From: Pseudomonadota bacterium
GTDB lineage: Bacteria > Pseudomonadota > Alphaproteobacteria > UBA8366
Direction of reading: 5' to 3'
Length of the DNA: 64,000 nucleotides
Assembly: GCA_036339585.1 (NCBI GenBank)
Contig: JAYZAS010000001.1
Coordinates: forward strand, 186,001-250,000
The position numbers were made by a program, and so were the translations under genes. Positions within the stretch are counted from its first letter, which is position 1. The number at the start of each line of letters is the position of its first letter. The notes under the pieces are model-generated. The model ran no database searches. It saw only the letters and a program-made list of their open reading frames with translations, and was not told where the DNA came from. Positions 45,064-54,366 of the stretch are shown here, one piece after another.

Positions 45064-45867
45064 ATGCTGCCAAAAACACGGGGTTCAAGACGATTGAAAG
45101 GTTCTGTTAAGTCAAACCTTCAAAAATGGATAAAAAACCTCATAGAACCCGCCACGTTAGAAGCCATTTTTTGCGATAGCAAGGCCCAGTTGACGAAGGG
45201 CAAAGATCAAAGTCATTTAGTCGCAATAGCTGATGCCGTGATCAATGAAACGGATGCATTGTGGGCTGAGCTGAAATCGGAACAACCAAATTATGCTTGC
45301 CGCAAGGGGTGTTCATGGTGTTGTCACCAAAATGTATCCGTTACATGGCCTGAGTTATTAAAAGTGCTCTCATATATTTTAAAAATAAAAAATGCAAAAG
45401 GCATTCTATCGCTTGCGAAGAGAATAAAAAGTCATTCGCAAAAGGTTGCAGGGAAATCCTCTAACAATAGGTTTGATAAAAAGCTTGCATGCGTATTTTT
45501 AAAGGGTAACCGTTGCACAATACACTCCGCTCGTCCCTTGCAATGCCGCGGCGGTTTCTCTGAAGAGGAAGAATACTGTCGTGACCTCCTAAAGAATCGA
45601 ACCATAACTCAATCTACAATCCGAAACCGCACCCGTATTGGAAAATATTTAGTGGCCCCAAAAATGATTTACAACAGCGCACAACTTGGGCTGTCTAAAG
45701 CACTAGATGACGAAAACCTTGACGGAAATATATATGAGCTGACAGCTGCCATGACGATTCTCATGGAGCATGTAAAGAAAAAAAGTCTAAATGAAATCAC
45801 CCCAGATGACCTAGCACCCGCTTTGTTGACAAAGACAAAAGGTGAATATGTCACCCGGAAATTTTAA
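45064..45867 (+). CDS. YkgJ-type cysteine-cluster protein
   Basis: 267 residues of the UPF0153/YkgJ Cys-cluster family, putative Zn or Fe/S binders of unknown function. ACRKGCSWCCHQNVSVTWPE supplies the first three to four cysteines (CxxxCxxCC). ACVFLKGNRCTIHSARPLQC then RGGFSEEEEYC supplies the rest. The remaining sequence is helical. AGAGGG precedes the chosen ATG; the frame extends upstream from a TTG overlapping the previous gene. It lies just after the SpmAB-like gene in the same direction, so an operon is likely. Confidence 0.8.
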   Translation: MLPKTRGSRRLKGSVKSNLQKWIKNLIEPATLEAIFCDSKAQLTKGKDQSHLVAIADAVINETDALWAELKSEQPNYACRKGCSWCCHQNVSVTWPELLKVLSYILKIKNAKGILSLAKRIKSHSQKVAGKSSNNRFDKKLACVFLKGNRCTIHSARPLQCRGGFSEEEEYCRDLLKNRTITQSTIRNRTRIGKYLVAPKMIYNSAQLGLSKALDDENLDGNIYELTAAMTILMEHVKKKSLNEITPDDLAPALLTKTKGEYVTRKF

Positions 45868-45881
45868 TAATAGTAACTACA

Positions 45882-47174
45882 TTATCGTCGACGGAGCCAG
45901 TCTAGAGCATGTTCAAGCTGCGCATCAGTTTTCTCTTTCTTGCCTGACAACACCTCGATATGCGGTGTAATACCACCCTCGACTGTGCGACCCGATGGCG
46001 TAAGATAAATAGACGTTGTTAATTTGAGACGCTCCTCAGCCGAAAGCGGCAAAATTGTCTGCACAGAGCCTTTCCCAAAAGTCCGAGACCCTATCAAAGT
46101 TGCACGTAGGTTGTCTTTTAAAGCACCTGCTACAATCTCTGCGGCCGAGGCAGAACCTTTATCGATCAGCACTACCAATGGCCTGCCCCTGGAAAAATCA
46201 CCCTTTGTAGCTCGGTAGTGATAATCACTGCTACGAGCTCGCGTAGAGACGATACGGCCCTTGTCTAAAAATAAATCGGCCACCTCAACCGATTGATCAA
46301 ATAGCCCCCCCGGGTTTCGGCGAAGGTCTAACACAAAACCTTTAAGGCTATTTCCAAGATTATCCCATATAGTCGAAATAGCCGCTTGGACTTCCGCTCC
46401 AGTTCGATCAGAGAACCTACTTACACGTATGTAACCAATATTTTTCTTAAGAGAAACACGAACGGAAGCGACTTTTATAACAGCCCTTTCAATTGACAGA
46501 TTAAATCTCGGTAGTTTTTGCCGCTTTATAGCAAGTTTCACAATACTTCCCGGACGGCCGCGTAATATCAGCACCGCGTCTCGCAATGCCATTTTTGCGA
46601 ATGATTTCCCATCAGCACTCAGGATATGATCACCTGGTTGCACGCCGGCAGCTGCAGCTGGTGTTCCATCGATAGGCGAAATAACTTCGATATACCCTTG
46701 ACCCATGCGGACCTGAATGCCTATGCCCCCAAATTCTCCGCTTGTCTGATCTCTAAGCGCTCGCCAATGCGCTGCATCAAGATAACTGCTGTACGGGTCT
46801 AAAGATGCCAGCATGCCTTGGATCGCCGAATCAACTAATACGCGATTACTAACATTATTTGGATCGGGTACGCTCTTACGCATACCCGCTGCTGCCGCTA
46901 ACAATAGCGACTCCTTATCCACTTCATGAACATACAATGTGCGAACTCGGTCGAAAACTTGAGCGAACAAAGATAAATCCGAGTGTGCCAACCTCACATC
47001 CATTGGCATCTGGGTTGATAATTGTCCGACAGAAGAAGTTGCTTGTCTATATCGGGTTATATCCGTAGCAAGCCATCTGCTAGCAGCATCACTCTCTGAA
47101 TTTAAAGAATAATTATGACACCCCGAAACAAAAGTACATGAAATGATTAATAAGCACGCACGGACTAAATTCAT
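45882..47174 (-). CDS. C-terminal processing peptidase, S41 family lipoprotein
   Basis: A 430-residue periplasmic serine protease. Residues 1-19 form a lipoprotein signal (LLIISCTFVSGC; lipobox VSGC, lipidated Cys 19). A PDZ domain (GIGIQVRMGQGYIEVISPID, GVQPGDHILSADGK) runs about 145-225. The peptidase domain contains LRRNPGGLFDQSVEVADLF, DKGSASAAEIVAGALKD (nucleophile Ser) and GSRTFGKGSVQTI (Lys base). CtpA-type enzymes process cell-wall hydrolase regulators and other proteins. Convergent with the YkgJ-type gene. The lipid anchor is less usual than the single TM of typical CtpA. Confidence 0.9.
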   Translation of the reverse strand: MNLVRACLLIISCTFVSGCHNYSLNSESDAASRWLATDITRYRQATSSVGQLSTQMPMDVRLAHSDLSLFAQVFDRVRTLYVHEVDKESLLLAAAAGMRKSVPDPNNVSNRVLVDSAIQGMLASLDPYSSYLDAAHWRALRDQTSGEFGGIGIQVRMGQGYIEVISPIDGTPAAAAGVQPGDHILSADGKSFAKMALRDAVLILRGRPGSIVKLAIKRQKLPRFNLSIERAVIKVASVRVSLKKNIGYIRVSRFSDRTGAEVQAAISTIWDNLGNSLKGFVLDLRRNPGGLFDQSVEVADLFLDKGRIVSTRARSSDYHYRATKGDFSRGRPLVVLIDKGSASAAEIVAGALKDNLRATLIGSRTFGKGSVQTILPLSAEERLKLTTSIYLTPSGRTVEGGITPHIEVLSGKKEKTDAQLEHALDWLRRR

Positions 47175-47373
47175 GAAATTGACCTTACACTCCTGTTAAA
47201 TAGGTACGCCCAAGTGGCGGTAATCACGGTGCTACGGAGCAATAACAAAGACTAAGATTTGAGTTCAAAGCTGAGGTTAAACTCCAAAAAACTAAACTAG
47301 AATATCCCCCCACGCTAAAGAAGTGACAAAAGTCAGAATGCTCCGGTAAAAAAATGTTGAAACCTCTCTATTT

Positions 47374-48546
47374 TCAGACGCATTTAGTTTTTTTATTCTT
47401 GTAGCGTAGATTTTCACGGTTGAGTTCGTCGAGCTTTGTTACCCCCATGAGTTTCATCCCACGCTCTATTTCGTTTCTTAAGTTTCCTAGGGCTTTTTCT
47501 ACCCCGGCTTGACCTGCAGCTGATAAAGCATAGAGATACAAGCGCCCGCCAGAACATGCCTTCGCGCCCATCGAAAGGGCCTTTAGCACGTGAGTACCCC
47601 GCTGGATCCCTCCTTCACAAATAACATCAATTTTGTCGGCTACTGCATCACAAATCTCAGCAAGTTGGTCAAACGGCGCTCTTGACCCATCCAACTGGCG
47701 GCCCCCATGGTTAGAAACCATGATACCTGTGCATCCGATATCAACAGCACGCTTTGCATCCTCTACACTCATTACGCCCTTCAATGCAAAATGACCATTC
47801 CATTGAGAGCAAAGCCTTTCAGCATCCTTCCAATTCATCGATTGATCGAGCATGGTTGAAAAATAATCACCCACGGATACGGCCATATTGGTGCCAGCCT
47901 CTACATGGCCTGAGAGATGCGGCATATCAAATTTTTCTTTTGTCAAGAAGTTCCACGCCCATCCGGGATGAGTCACAAAACTCAGCAACGAGCCCGGCGT
48001 AAGCCTCGGAGGCGAGGTAAACCCTGTACGCAAGTCACGTTCTCTATTCCCACCTGTAATTGTGTCAACAGTCAATGCGAGAATACCAAAGTTAGCTGCT
48101 CGTGCCCTCTCTAGCAATGCATCATTCAATCCACGATCTTTGTGAAAGTAAAATTGAAACATCTTCGGCGTATCTGTGATTTTTGCAATCTCCTCAACAG
48201 TGACAGTAGCTAATGAGGAAACTCCAAACATAGTTCCATATTTGGCTGCTGCTCGAGCTACGGCTCTCTCACCTTCATGATGAAACAATCGCTGAAGAGC
48301 GGTAGGGGCGCAATAAAGCGGCATATCAAGTTGCTGCCCCATTACTTCCACTGACATATCTACGTGTTGCACGCCCGCAAGGACATTTGGAACGAGGTCA
48401 ACATCGTCGTAGGCCTCAGTGTTACGTCGATATGTCAACTCATCATCTGCAGCACCATCAATATAATGAAAGATCGGCCCGGGCAAACGTCGTTGTGCTA
48501 GCAATCTAAAATCATTGAAATTATGACAGTTTTGTAAACTCACCAA
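47374..48546 (-). CDS. FMN-dependent 2-hydroxyacid dehydrogenase (LldD-like)
   Basis: Oxidises L-lactate or another 2-hydroxy acid to the 2-oxo acid. The 390 residues contain the alpha-hydroxy-acid dehydrogenase marks: RRLPGPIFHYIDGAADDELT, QFYFHKDRGLNDALLERA, LTVDTITGGNRERDLR, LKGVMSVEDAKRAVDIG and the active-site SNHGGRQLDGSRAPFDQLAE with catalytic His. The C-terminal CEGGIQRGTHVLKALSMGAK fits FMN phosphate binding. GGAGG sits upstream; TTG (this start) or GTG three bases later both fit. Membrane attachment as in LldD cannot be decided. Confidence 0.9.
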   Translation of the reverse strand: MVSLQNCHNFNDFRLLAQRRLPGPIFHYIDGAADDELTYRRNTEAYDDVDLVPNVLAGVQHVDMSVEVMGQQLDMPLYCAPTALQRLFHHEGERAVARAAAKYGTMFGVSSLATVTVEEIAKITDTPKMFQFYFHKDRGLNDALLERARAANFGILALTVDTITGGNRERDLRTGFTSPPRLTPGSLLSFVTHPGWAWNFLTKEKFDMPHLSGHVEAGTNMAVSVGDYFSTMLDQSMNWKDAERLCSQWNGHFALKGVMSVEDAKRAVDIGCTGIMVSNHGGRQLDGSRAPFDQLAEICDAVADKIDVICEGGIQRGTHVLKALSMGAKACSGGRLYLYALSAAGQAGVEKALGNLRNEIERGMKLMGVTKLDELNRENLRYKNKKTKCV

Positions 48547-48814
48547 ATTGTACCTCCAACCATCCCTAGTGTTAAAAAAGTAGACGCAGCAAGTATAGGT
48601 AAGCTACTCATCGAATTCGTACACAATACAGTACAAAGTTATAGCCTTAAATTGAAGAAGCGTTTCTATCTGTCACATGCATGATCATTGGACTAAGCTG
48701 CATTAAATTAACTATGGCAAAGTTGTTATAAACTAACCTGATTAAGTTGAAGTACCCAGGATTATTCCGGCCGTCAAACGCCTTTGATCCGTCGGCAACT
48801 AGCGAGTATCCATA

Positions 48815-49987
48815 ATGTTAAACAAGGCCAAAACAGCATTCAAAAATCTCTTGCTTACAGTAATTAGCCTTCTCGTTACCTTGGAAATATTCAGTGCACT
48901 CGCGACACGTCTGTTCGATCTTCCGGCTAATTTACCAAATTATAAAATCCCAGCTTTTAAACCATTTTGGTCCGACATTAACCCTATTTGGGGTGTTTGG
49001 CATGAACCACACTCACGCTATGACCATGTTCGAAAATGTTATCGCGCAGTCTATACGGCTAATTCCCACGGGATGCGCGACCGGGAGCGCGCTATTGATA
49101 GTCTGGAAAAAAGGGTAATAGTTCTCGGCGATTCATTTACAGAAGGATTTGGACTTAAGGATGAAGAGCGTTGGACTAACATGCTGGAGGAGACGACAGG
49201 CATAGCGCATATGAATTTTGGCAATGCCGGCATATTTGGTCCTACACAATACATGTTACTCTACAAAAATTTCGCAAAAAAATTTAAACACGATGGTATT
49301 ATAATAGGTCTTTTCCCAGGCAATGACTTCCTCGACGACAGCCCCAAGTTTGGCCATTCGGCCTTCGGTCATCGCTATCGTCCCTATTTTGCCGAAACAG
49401 ACTACGGTTATAAACTTTATTATTTCAACGAAGCTGAACTCGGTGATGCACCTGAGCGTCAAAAAAGAAAATCATTCTCGCGTGGCGCTCGTCAAGTGTT
49501 CCGGAATTTCACTCACTCGGTAAATGTGATCGAATACGTAATTGGGTTGGTACGCCAGTGGAGCGGAGCAAAAATACACGGTCGGAATTTTATATTTAAT
49601 TATTCTGGATATGCCGATTATGATGATTCGGACTGGAAGCGTTTCTCATACATTTTTGGACAATTGCGAAAATCTGCAGGTAAGCGGCCTATACTCATCG
49701 TGCTAATTCCAAGGCCTGGTGATTTTCTTTACATGAGGCAAGGTAAGCCCCTTAAACTACAACGAGACCTTGAAGCGCTAGTATCGCAATACCCGAATAC
49801 CAGCATGATAGACTTGCTACCAGTTCTCGCAGAACCTGAGGACTGGACGCGATATTATCAAATTTGTGATGGACATTGGACCCCTCTTGCTAATCGATTG
49901 GCAGCTAATGAGATTGCGGCTGCACAATTTTACCAGGCATTACAGGCCTTTTACCTCAATCGAGTTAAGACCACACAGAACCAATAG
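48815..49987 (+). CDS. SGNH/GDSL-type hydrolase with N-terminal membrane anchor
   Basis: A 390-residue protein. An N-terminal hydrophobic segment (LLLTVISLLVTLEIFSALA) is a TM anchor or signal. The SGNH-like core shows IVLGDSFTEGFGL with the GDS serine near residue 107, FGNAGIFGPTQY (Gly/Asn of block II-III), GLFPGNDFLDD and the terminal DGHWTPLANRL with a DxxH. Such proteins act as acyl or acetyl esterases on polysaccharide or lipid. No glycan genes are adjacent. GST-like or lipase alternatives do not fit the motif order. Confidence 0.75.
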   Translation: MLNKAKTAFKNLLLTVISLLVTLEIFSALATRLFDLPANLPNYKIPAFKPFWSDINPIWGVWHEPHSRYDHVRKCYRAVYTANSHGMRDRERAIDSLEKRVIVLGDSFTEGFGLKDEERWTNMLEETTGIAHMNFGNAGIFGPTQYMLLYKNFAKKFKHDGIIIGLFPGNDFLDDSPKFGHSAFGHRYRPYFAETDYGYKLYYFNEAELGDAPERQKRKSFSRGARQVFRNFTHSVNVIEYVIGLVRQWSGAKIHGRNFIFNYSGYADYDDSDWKRFSYIFGQLRKSAGKRPILIVLIPRPGDFLYMRQGKPLKLQRDLEALVSQYPNTSMIDLLPVLAEPEDWTRYYQICDGHWTPLANRLAANEIAAAQFYQALQAFYLNRVKTTQNQ

Positions 49988-50210
49988 CATTATTGATTTT
50001 GAACTTCATAGGATCAGCCGCCATCCTTCAAAATAGATTTGAAAACAATTCCGGCCTTATTCGGCGTTTAGGTCCACGCATGTTCACAACGAAAACAGCC
50101 TTATGGGACAGTTAAACGCCAGACCGTAGCCATACTAAATGAATTTGTTTATTGTATTGTCAGCAATTTGAAGCAGAATAGATGGGTGCAATAATTAGAG
50201 GGTTTTAGGT

Positions 50211-51845
50211 ATGAATGGTGGTGAAGTAGTTGTTGATGTAATGCTATCGCGAGATGTGGATACGGTTTTCTTTGTTCCAGGCGGAACTAACACTACGATT
50301 TTAGAAGCACTCAGCCGCAATCGAAACAAGGTCCGCGCAATTCCCACTAGGCTAGAGTCCTCTGCGGCTTTTGCATGTGAGACCTACTCAAAGTTCGCCA
50401 AAAAACCTGCTTGTATGCTCGCAAGCCGTGCGCCTGGTGCTTGTAACGCCACTGTGGGAATTCACACGGCAATGCAAGCCTCACGACCACTTGTTTTCTT
50501 CATTTCAAATATTCCAAAACCACAGCAAGGGCGCGAGGCTTTCCAAGAAATAAATTATCATCTCATGTATCAACCGATAGCTAAAGCGGTCTTTGATGTC
50601 CACTCCTATGATGAAATTGCTGAGGTCACTGCACGGGCCCTTGATCTCTCAATCAGCGGCCGACCGGGCCCTGTAGTCGTTGCTATATCAAAAGATATTC
50701 TAGACGGACCCGAAGGAGAACCCGTTATCCCAGCAAAGGCTGCTGTTGTTCGTGCAGGAGTAGATCCAATAGCAATTAAAGAGGCAATAAGGCTGATTGA
50801 CACGGCCCGCCATCCCATCTTGATAGCCGGGGAGATGATTAGCTGGGAAATAGCGACGCAGGCGTTGGTCGATTTTGCAGACGCAAGTGGTGTTGGAGTT
50901 CTTACTGCCTACCGACAGCAAGATACGTTTCCAAGTGATCACGGGGCTAATTTTGGACACCTTGGTATCAATCGAATTCCTTTTCAAGAAGCTGCTCTAT
51001 CAGATTGCGATTTGTTGATAGCCATGGGCACTCGGCTGGATAGTGTTACCGTAAACGATTATACTATGATCCGATCTAATCAAAGGTTAGTAATGGTCTA
51101 TCCCGAACCATCAGAGTTTTCTCAGTGGCAAGCTGATGTTGCAATAGCATCCAATGTGATGCCGGCCCTTGAGGCACTCACAAAAGGGGTTGCGGCTCCA
51201 TCTAAAGAGAGAATTCAATGGCGGGATAAGGTTCATCATGAAGAAGTTAAGTTTGCCCAGCCAGGTGAAATTGAGGTTGCGGGCGCAGTAGATATGGCCA
51301 AAGTAATTACGCACTTTATTGATAAGGTGCCGCAAGACTGCATCAATATATCGGATGCTGGCAGTTTTGGGCGTTGGATTTCTCGTTATTACCGATTTAA
51401 CCAACCGGATATTGAGGCCTCACCAGTGTCCGGTGCGATGGGCTATGGTGTGCCAGGTGGGATAGGTGCCCAGATTGCGAAACCCGATACAACGGTATTC
51501 GTTTGGGTTGGAGATGGAGGTTTCACTATGACAGGGCATGAGTGCGCTGCCATTGTACAAGAGGGGCTTCCGGTTAAAGTTATCGTATGCGATAACAGCG
51601 CTTGGGGATCCATTCTGACCCATCAACAAAAACGTTTCGGAGCCGATTTTCATTACGGAACATTGCTGGATAGCCCGGACTTTGCGAAGCTTGCAGAGGG
51701 CTATGGAATGGCGAGTTTTAAAGTTGAGAAGACAGAAGAATTTCCCGATGCCCTAGCCGGAGCAATGGCTCATGACGGGCCAGCATTAATCCATTTAGTG
51801 CTAGATAGTCGTGATGTTTCGCCATTCTCAAGCAGTGCGCAGTAA
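50211..51845 (+). CDS. ThDP-dependent acetolactate-synthase-like enzyme
   Basis: A single-chain ThDP enzyme of 544 residues. RLESSAAFACETYSKFA carries the catalytic Glu (about residue 47) and FVPGGTNTTILEAL the N-terminal Pyr domain start. The central domain continues to about 340. The PP domain has WVGDGGFTMTGHECAAIVQE and CDNSAWGSILT, the GDG and metal-binding DN. The family includes ALS, benzoylformate decarboxylase and sulfoacetaldehyde acetyltransferase; substrate here is unknown. The gene precedes an EamA transporter and a class V PLP enzyme and may share a pathway with them. GAGGG upstream supports the start. Confidence 0.85.
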   Translation: MNGGEVVVDVMLSRDVDTVFFVPGGTNTTILEALSRNRNKVRAIPTRLESSAAFACETYSKFAKKPACMLASRAPGACNATVGIHTAMQASRPLVFFISNIPKPQQGREAFQEINYHLMYQPIAKAVFDVHSYDEIAEVTARALDLSISGRPGPVVVAISKDILDGPEGEPVIPAKAAVVRAGVDPIAIKEAIRLIDTARHPILIAGEMISWEIATQALVDFADASGVGVLTAYRQQDTFPSDHGANFGHLGINRIPFQEAALSDCDLLIAMGTRLDSVTVNDYTMIRSNQRLVMVYPEPSEFSQWQADVAIASNVMPALEALTKGVAAPSKERIQWRDKVHHEEVKFAQPGEIEVAGAVDMAKVITHFIDKVPQDCINISDAGSFGRWISRYYRFNQPDIEASPVSGAMGYGVPGGIGAQIAKPDTTVFVWVGDGGFTMTGHECAAIVQEGLPVKVIVCDNSAWGSILTHQQKRFGADFHYGTLLDSPDFAKLAEGYGMASFKVEKTEEFPDALAGAMAHDGPALIHLVLDSRDVSPFSSSAQ

Positions 51846-52076
51846 ATGTCTACCTAGATAGTCGCATAACCGTTGCGCGAGCCTACAGGGTCCTCCTTCA
51901 TCTGATAATGATACAATGGCGAGGTCAGCAAGAACCCATGCCACTGATTTACGTGCTTATTTTTTCTAAATAGAAATGATGAACTTGACCATACACTCCA
52001 AATCTTTTTGCCTTTGTATTGGGCATCATAGATGCTACCGAGATTCGAGTATAATTGACGTTTATAGAGATCAACA

Positions 52077-52958
52077 ATGACAGAAGCACGACAAAAAAAT
52101 AATCTCCGTGGTATTTGGTTGATGATTGTTGGCTCAGCTGTACTAGTCGCCAGCGACGCAGTGAGTAAAATTTTAACAGAAACATATCCGGTTTGGCAGG
52201 TACTGACCCTGCGCCATATAGGCGCGCTTGTCGCTATCTTGATTTACGCCCTATTTGTAACAGGCTGGGAAGCGTTGCGGGTAAATTACTGGCCTGGTCA
52301 AATCCTTAGGGGTGCAATTTTTTTTGGGACAGCAATATTTGTTATATGGAGTTTACAGGTTCTACCGCTTCCCACTTTCACAGCAATAGTCTTCACTGGG
52401 CCATTCTTTGTAGCGGCTATGTCGGGGCCGTTACTCAATGAAAAGGTGGAATGGCGGAGATGGATGGCAGTCCTTATTGGTTTTGCTGGGATGTTAATAA
52501 TCGTGCGCCCTGGCGCACCGAATTTTGAATGGTTTCTCGTACTCCCGATCTGTGCAGCGATTTTCGCTGCATTCCGTGATATTATCACACGGAAAATATC
52601 TGGCTCTGAAACGTCAATTGCTATTTTGTTCTGGTCCACCATCATAGTCACTTTTGCAAGTCTCCTTGCTATTCCGCTTGGTTGGAACAGTCTGAGCTGG
52701 GCAGATGCGGGTCTATTCTTTATTAATGGTATTCTGAATGCCGGTGCCCATTTTTTAATTATTGAGGCATTGCGCTACGGAGAAGCTGCGCTAATTTCAC
52801 CCTTCCGGTATTCAGCCCTTTTATGGTCAATCCTCTTTGGCTTAGTGATTTGGAACCATATACCTGATCCGTGGGTGTTTTTAGGAAGTGCCGTGATCGC
52901 AGCTAGCGGAATTTACATGATAAGACGCGCATCTTACCTAACCTCAAAAACGCATTAG
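52077..52958 (+). CDS. EamA/DMT-superfamily permease
   Basis: A 293-residue inner-membrane protein with two EamA repeats and about ten helices (GIWLMIVGSAVLVASDAV, VLTLRHIGALVAILIYALFV, SPFRYSALLWSILFGLVIW). Family members export amino acids, purines or other metabolites, or take up some substrates. LSWADAGLFFINGILNAGAHFL marks the second repeat. Its stop overlaps that of the convergent aminotransferase gene by four bases. Direction and solute are unknown; proximity to PLP enzymes suggests an amino acid. Confidence 0.9.
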   Translation: MTEARQKNNLRGIWLMIVGSAVLVASDAVSKILTETYPVWQVLTLRHIGALVAILIYALFVTGWEALRVNYWPGQILRGAIFFGTAIFVIWSLQVLPLPTFTAIVFTGPFFVAAMSGPLLNEKVEWRRWMAVLIGFAGMLIIVRPGAPNFEWFLVLPICAAIFAAFRDIITRKISGSETSIAILFWSTIIVTFASLLAIPLGWNSLSWADAGLFFINGILNAGAHFLIIEALRYGEAALISPFRYSALLWSILFGLVIWNHIPDPWVFLGSAVIAASGIYMIRRASYLTSKTH

Positions 52959-54160
52959 GCTGCTACCGCTTGTTCTTGCCAACTCTTAGTCAAATCAAGG
53001 ACACGATCCACGTCTTCATCATTGTTGTAAAAGTGTATACCGAACCGCAATACCCCACGTCTGATTGAAAGCCGAACATCATTGGCCCACAAGTAATCAA
53101 ACAGCGACTGTAATTCCCCACTGCCTGCGCCTTCGTGATTTTCCAGATCCATCTCCCCTACTGTAACAATGTGTGTACGAAGTGGGTCGTCAAGATCACC
53201 GCAAACGTCAAGGCCGAGTTGATGCATGCCGCTTGCAAGTCGGCGCGCCAATCGACAATTTCTTTCTTCAATTGCCGCTGAGCCAAGCTCAAGCATACGA
53301 TCTAGTGCTGGTTCAGTTGCAGCAGCGGCGGGAAAATTATAATTGCCCACCTCAAAGCGTCGTGCGCCCGGCATCAGGTCGAATTCTTGATCGCCAGCCG
53401 CTGCCTCGTGTGTGTCATCACCGAGATTAACGCCAAACCTCGCCAAACGTTCCGGGCGAAGCGCGTTGGCTGCTTCCATTCTACAATACAAAAATCCCAT
53501 ACCGTAAAGACCCTGCAATCCTTTCTGGGTTGAGACGGCCATGGCATCCACCATTAGCTCTTCAACATCTGTCTTCAAAACACCGCAAGACTGCACTCCA
53601 TCTACCAGAAAAAATACACCACGGTCCCTGCAGGCCTTCCCAAGTTTAGGCACATTAGTCCGCATGCCAGGCGAGTATGTTACGGTAGAGCAGGTTACAA
53701 GCTTGGTGCTGGGGGTTATGGCATTTATCATGCCCTCAACATCAATCTGGCCATTTACGCTCGGTACATCGATTATTTTCACCTGCGATTTGTCACGAAC
53801 GTTGTACCAAGGGTAAACATTATTTGGATGTTCGAGATCAGACGTAAGAACAACATTATCATTCGGTTTAAAAGGAATTGAGCCGGCAATTGTATTCAGA
53901 CCATCTGAAACATTCTTCATAAAAGCAATTTCTTCCGAACTTGCGTTGATTAAACGAGCAAACTTTTCCCTAACACGTTCAATAAGGCGAAACATTTCCG
54001 GCTTGTCGCCACCTTCGTAAAATTGCGAGTCAACCACTTTATCAAGCGCGGCACGAGTCTGAACCGAGATCAGTGACCTAGCACCTACATCAAAATATGT
54101 TAACTTTTTTGTTGCCGGATAATCGCTACGGATTTTCTCGAAGACAGCTTCATCGTTCAT
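52955..54160 (-). CDS. Class V PLP aminotransferase (cysteine desulfurase/epimerase-like)
   Basis: 401 residues, fold-type I. FDVGARSLISVQTRAALDKV replaces the usual D-N-A-A opening. LTSDLEHPNNVYPW, FFLVDGVQSCG and VSTQKGLQGLYGMGFLY (PLP-lysine in STQKGL) are the class V signatures. The closing ANDVRLSIRRGVLRFGIHFYNNDEDVDRVLDL is typical of the isopenicillin-N-epimerase-like branch. Reaction could be desulfuration, deamination or transamination. A second family member lies at 58980-60119, and both have a metabolite gene beside them. Confidence 0.85.
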   Translation of the reverse strand: MNDEAVFEKIRSDYPATKKLTYFDVGARSLISVQTRAALDKVVDSQFYEGGDKPEMFRLIERVREKFARLINASSEEIAFMKNVSDGLNTIAGSIPFKPNDNVVLTSDLEHPNNVYPWYNVRDKSQVKIIDVPSVNGQIDVEGMINAITPSTKLVTCSTVTYSPGMRTNVPKLGKACRDRGVFFLVDGVQSCGVLKTDVEELMVDAMAVSTQKGLQGLYGMGFLYCRMEAANALRPERLARFGVNLGDDTHEAAAGDQEFDLMPGARRFEVGNYNFPAAAATEPALDRMLELGSAAIEERNCRLARRLASGMHQLGLDVCGDLDDPLRTHIVTVGEMDLENHEGAGSGELQSLFDYLWANDVRLSIRRGVLRFGIHFYNNDEDVDRVLDLTKSWQEQAVAA

Positions 54161-54288
54161 AGTGCAGACCCTTTTCTAAAACTTGGGTTTTAATTTAACA
54201 GATTTTCCTATCAAATGGGAGAAATGATACATTAATCATTATTATATCATCATAAAACATGTGGGCTTAACTTAGAGGCTCTTCGAAT

Positions 54289-54366
54289 ATGAATAATGAA
54301 ATTATTAACCTTTTGCAAAAGGGTTTTGATCTAATCCCCCACCAACAAAATGTCAGCGTCTCGTAA
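54289..54366 (+). CDS. Possible 25-residue leader peptide overlapping the TPR-oxygenase start
   Basis: ATG follows AGAGG, 25 codons (MNNEIINLLQKGFDLIPH and seven more residues), and the TAA stop shares its last A with the ATG of the next gene (TAATG). This arrangement is that of translationally coupled cistrons. The first 15 residues resemble the beginning of a TPR helix, so it could also be the old N-terminus of the TPR protein cut off by a frameshift. Confidence 0.35.
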   Translation: MNNEIINLLQKGFDLIPHQQNVSVS

